From Firmicutes bacterium CAG:170 (GTDB taxonomy: Bacteria > Bacillota > Clostridia > Oscillospirales > Oscillospiraceae), in NCBI GenBank assembly GCA_000436735.1, contig FR887210.1, positions 2,049 to 8,501 of the forward strand: a DNA stretch of 6,453 nt, given 5' to 3'. Shown one piece after another: positions 5,657 to 6,453 of the stretch; position 1 is the stretch's first letter; each line of letters begins with the position of its first letter. The position numbers and the translations under genes were made by a program. The notes beneath the pieces were generated by a model. It searched no databases. It was not told where the DNA came from and saw only the letters and a program-made list of their open reading frames with translations.

Positions 5657-5772
5657 GCGCCGGAAAGGCGCGGGTTTTGCTCCGGCGGCCCATCCTTTTC
5701 TGCCAAGACAGAAAAGATATGGCCGCCGGAGCGGCGGATGCGGCTTCGCAAACCGCACCGCGCCTCCGGCGC
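5657..5772. repeat. Long imperfect palindrome in the MATE-uraA gap
   Basis: The arms pair in nested blocks: 5657-5664 with 5765-5772 (8 bp), 5667-5673 with 5758-5764 (7 bp), 5674-5677 with 5750-5753, 5679-5690 with 5721-5732 (12 bp), and 5695-5702 with 5709-5716 (8 bp) around a 6-base loop. Separating loops include a 4x4 mismatch and a small hairpin at 5739-5750. It starts 12 bases after the MATE stop. On the minus strand the large hairpin is followed by A rather than T, so it is not a standard terminator. It could be a 3'-end stabiliser or a dispersed intergenic repeat; no target-site duplication is seen. The rest of the gap (5547-5656) shows nothing beyond A/T-rich DNA next to the promoter. 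Confidence 0.6.
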
Positions 5773-5784
5773 AAAGGAAAAAGC

Positions 5785-6453
5785 TTACACACCATAATAC
5801 TTTGTCGTCCTATGCCGGTACAGCATGAGCAGTCCCCGGACGCACAGCTCGACGGCCATGGCGATCCACGCGCCGGGCAGTCCGAGCACCGGCACGAGCA
5901 GCAGCGCAAGCCCGATGCGGACGATCCAGATGCTGCCCAGATTCATGAGACTCGGCACGAGCGTATCTCCGGCCCCGCGCAGCGCGCCCGCCGCCACGAT
6001 GGAGACGCCGAAGAGCGGCTCCGCCAGAAGCTCCATCCGCAGCACCTGCACGGCCAGCTGCCGTACCTCCTCGACGGGCGTGAGCATCCGGAACACGAGC
6101 GGGCAGAGGAAGATCATCAGCAGCCCTGTGCAGCCCATCAGAAAGCCGCCCATGGCGGTGCAGATGCCGCCGTAGCGCTTGGCAAGCGTATGCTCGCCCG
6201 CGCCGATGCTGCGTCCGACCAGCGTGGTGGCGGCGGCGGAGACGCCGTAGCCGGGCATATAGCACAGACTCTCCGCCGTCACGGCGAAGGAGTTCGCCGC
6301 GATGGAGACTGCGCCGAGCGGCGCAATGATCGTGGTCGAGGCGACCATGGCTCCGTTCATGGCGATCTCCTGCACGGCCAGCGGAAAGCCGATCTTCAGC
6401 GCCTTGCGCAGGATATCGCCCTGAAAAGCGTCTTTTTCCGCGCGGTTCAGCCG
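5785..6453 (-). CDS. MATE-family efflux transporter, C-terminal half (N-terminus outside window)
   Basis: The open frame runs in from the window edge and yields 222 residues, about half of a usual 440-470 residue MATE protein. This family exports drugs or metabolites in exchange for H+ or Na+ across the cell membrane. The fragment starts in the cytoplasmic linker before TM7 and shows the C-lobe pattern: KIGFPLAVQE (20-29), GYGVSAAATTLVGRSIGAG (68-86), a Thr-Pro turn with EEV (125-130), and the family signature GALRGAGDT (156-164), followed by two hydrophobic helices and a basic end (RHRTTKYY). The two halves of MATE proteins are homologous, which explains repeated motifs. A GTG at 6375 is internal, because the frame continues upstream without a stop and its protein is family-like. 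Substrate cannot be inferred; the subfamily may be NorM- or DinF-like. Confidence 0.92.
   Translation of the reverse strand, partial: RLNRAEKDAFQGDILRKALKIGFPLAVQEIAMNGAMVASTTIIAPLGAVSIAANSFAVTAESLCYMPGYGVSAAATTLVGRSIGAGEHTLAKRYGGICTAMGGFLMGCTGLLMIFLCPLVFRMLTPVEEVRQLAVQVLRMELLAEPLFGVSIVAAGALRGAGDTLVPSLMNLGSIWIVRIGLALLLVPVLGLPGAWIAMAVELCVRGLLMLYRHRTTKYYGV

Noticed and set aside
5657..5772. Palindrome as an ordinary rho-independent terminator of the MATE gene
   Set aside because: The large stem is followed by A residues on the minus strand and by GGCGG on the plus strand, with no T-run next to either end.
5376..5909. 177-codon minus-strand frame reading into the leader peptide
   Set aside because: Its upstream part overlaps the MATE gene and crosses the palindrome and promoter. 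Only the last 35 codons have a ribosome binding site and regulatory context.
6373..6375. GTG at 6375 as start of the MATE protein
   Set aside because: The frame continues to the window edge with plausible MATE linker and TM7 sequence. A start here would remove the first half of the transporter.

Overview
The window reads as chromosomal DNA of a GC-rich member of the Clostridia (Oscillospiraceae-like). The evidence is a holB-ricT gene pair typical of Firmicutes, a RicT core close to the Bacillus subtilis protein, strong AAGGAGG ribosome binding sites and short intergenic gaps. The assignment is by family resemblance and codon bias; no taxonomic marker such as rRNA is present. All genes lie on the minus strand, so transcription runs from high to low coordinates. 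No mobile element, tRNA, rRNA or CRISPR array was seen.

In transcription order: (1) 6453-5785, the C-terminal half of a MATE-family multidrug/Na+ antiporter, cut by the window edge. (2) 5784-5484, a gap of about 300 bp holding a long imperfect palindrome (5657-5772) and a strong promoter (5518-5546). (3) 5483-3937, a regulated uracil permease unit: promoter, a well-initiated 35-codon leader ORF (5483-5376), an intrinsic terminator whose 5' arm contains the leader stop codon (5384-5344), then uraA (5298-3937) and its own terminator. (4) 3814-1095, a two-gene operon with an extended -10 promoter, a 5'-terminal stem-loop, holB (clamp-loader delta prime subunit), ricT (PSP1/YaaT family, RNase Y specificity factor) and a terminator. 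(5) 1067-1, a separate promoter and a class I PLP aminotransferase whose C-terminus is off the window.

Two things stand out. The uracil permease leader has the architecture of translation-coupled transcription attenuation: strong ribosome binding site, short ORF with a U-rich segment, and a stop codon buried in the terminator stem. This resembles enterobacterial pyrBI, and no PyrR-binding site of the kind usual for pyrimidine genes in Firmicutes is visible. RicT carries a cysteine-rich N-terminal extension built from a repeating CCA[QT] unit and a long basic, Arg/Pro/Gly-rich C-terminal tail, both outside the conserved core. These suggest extra metal/Fe-S and RNA or ribonucleoprotein contacts.
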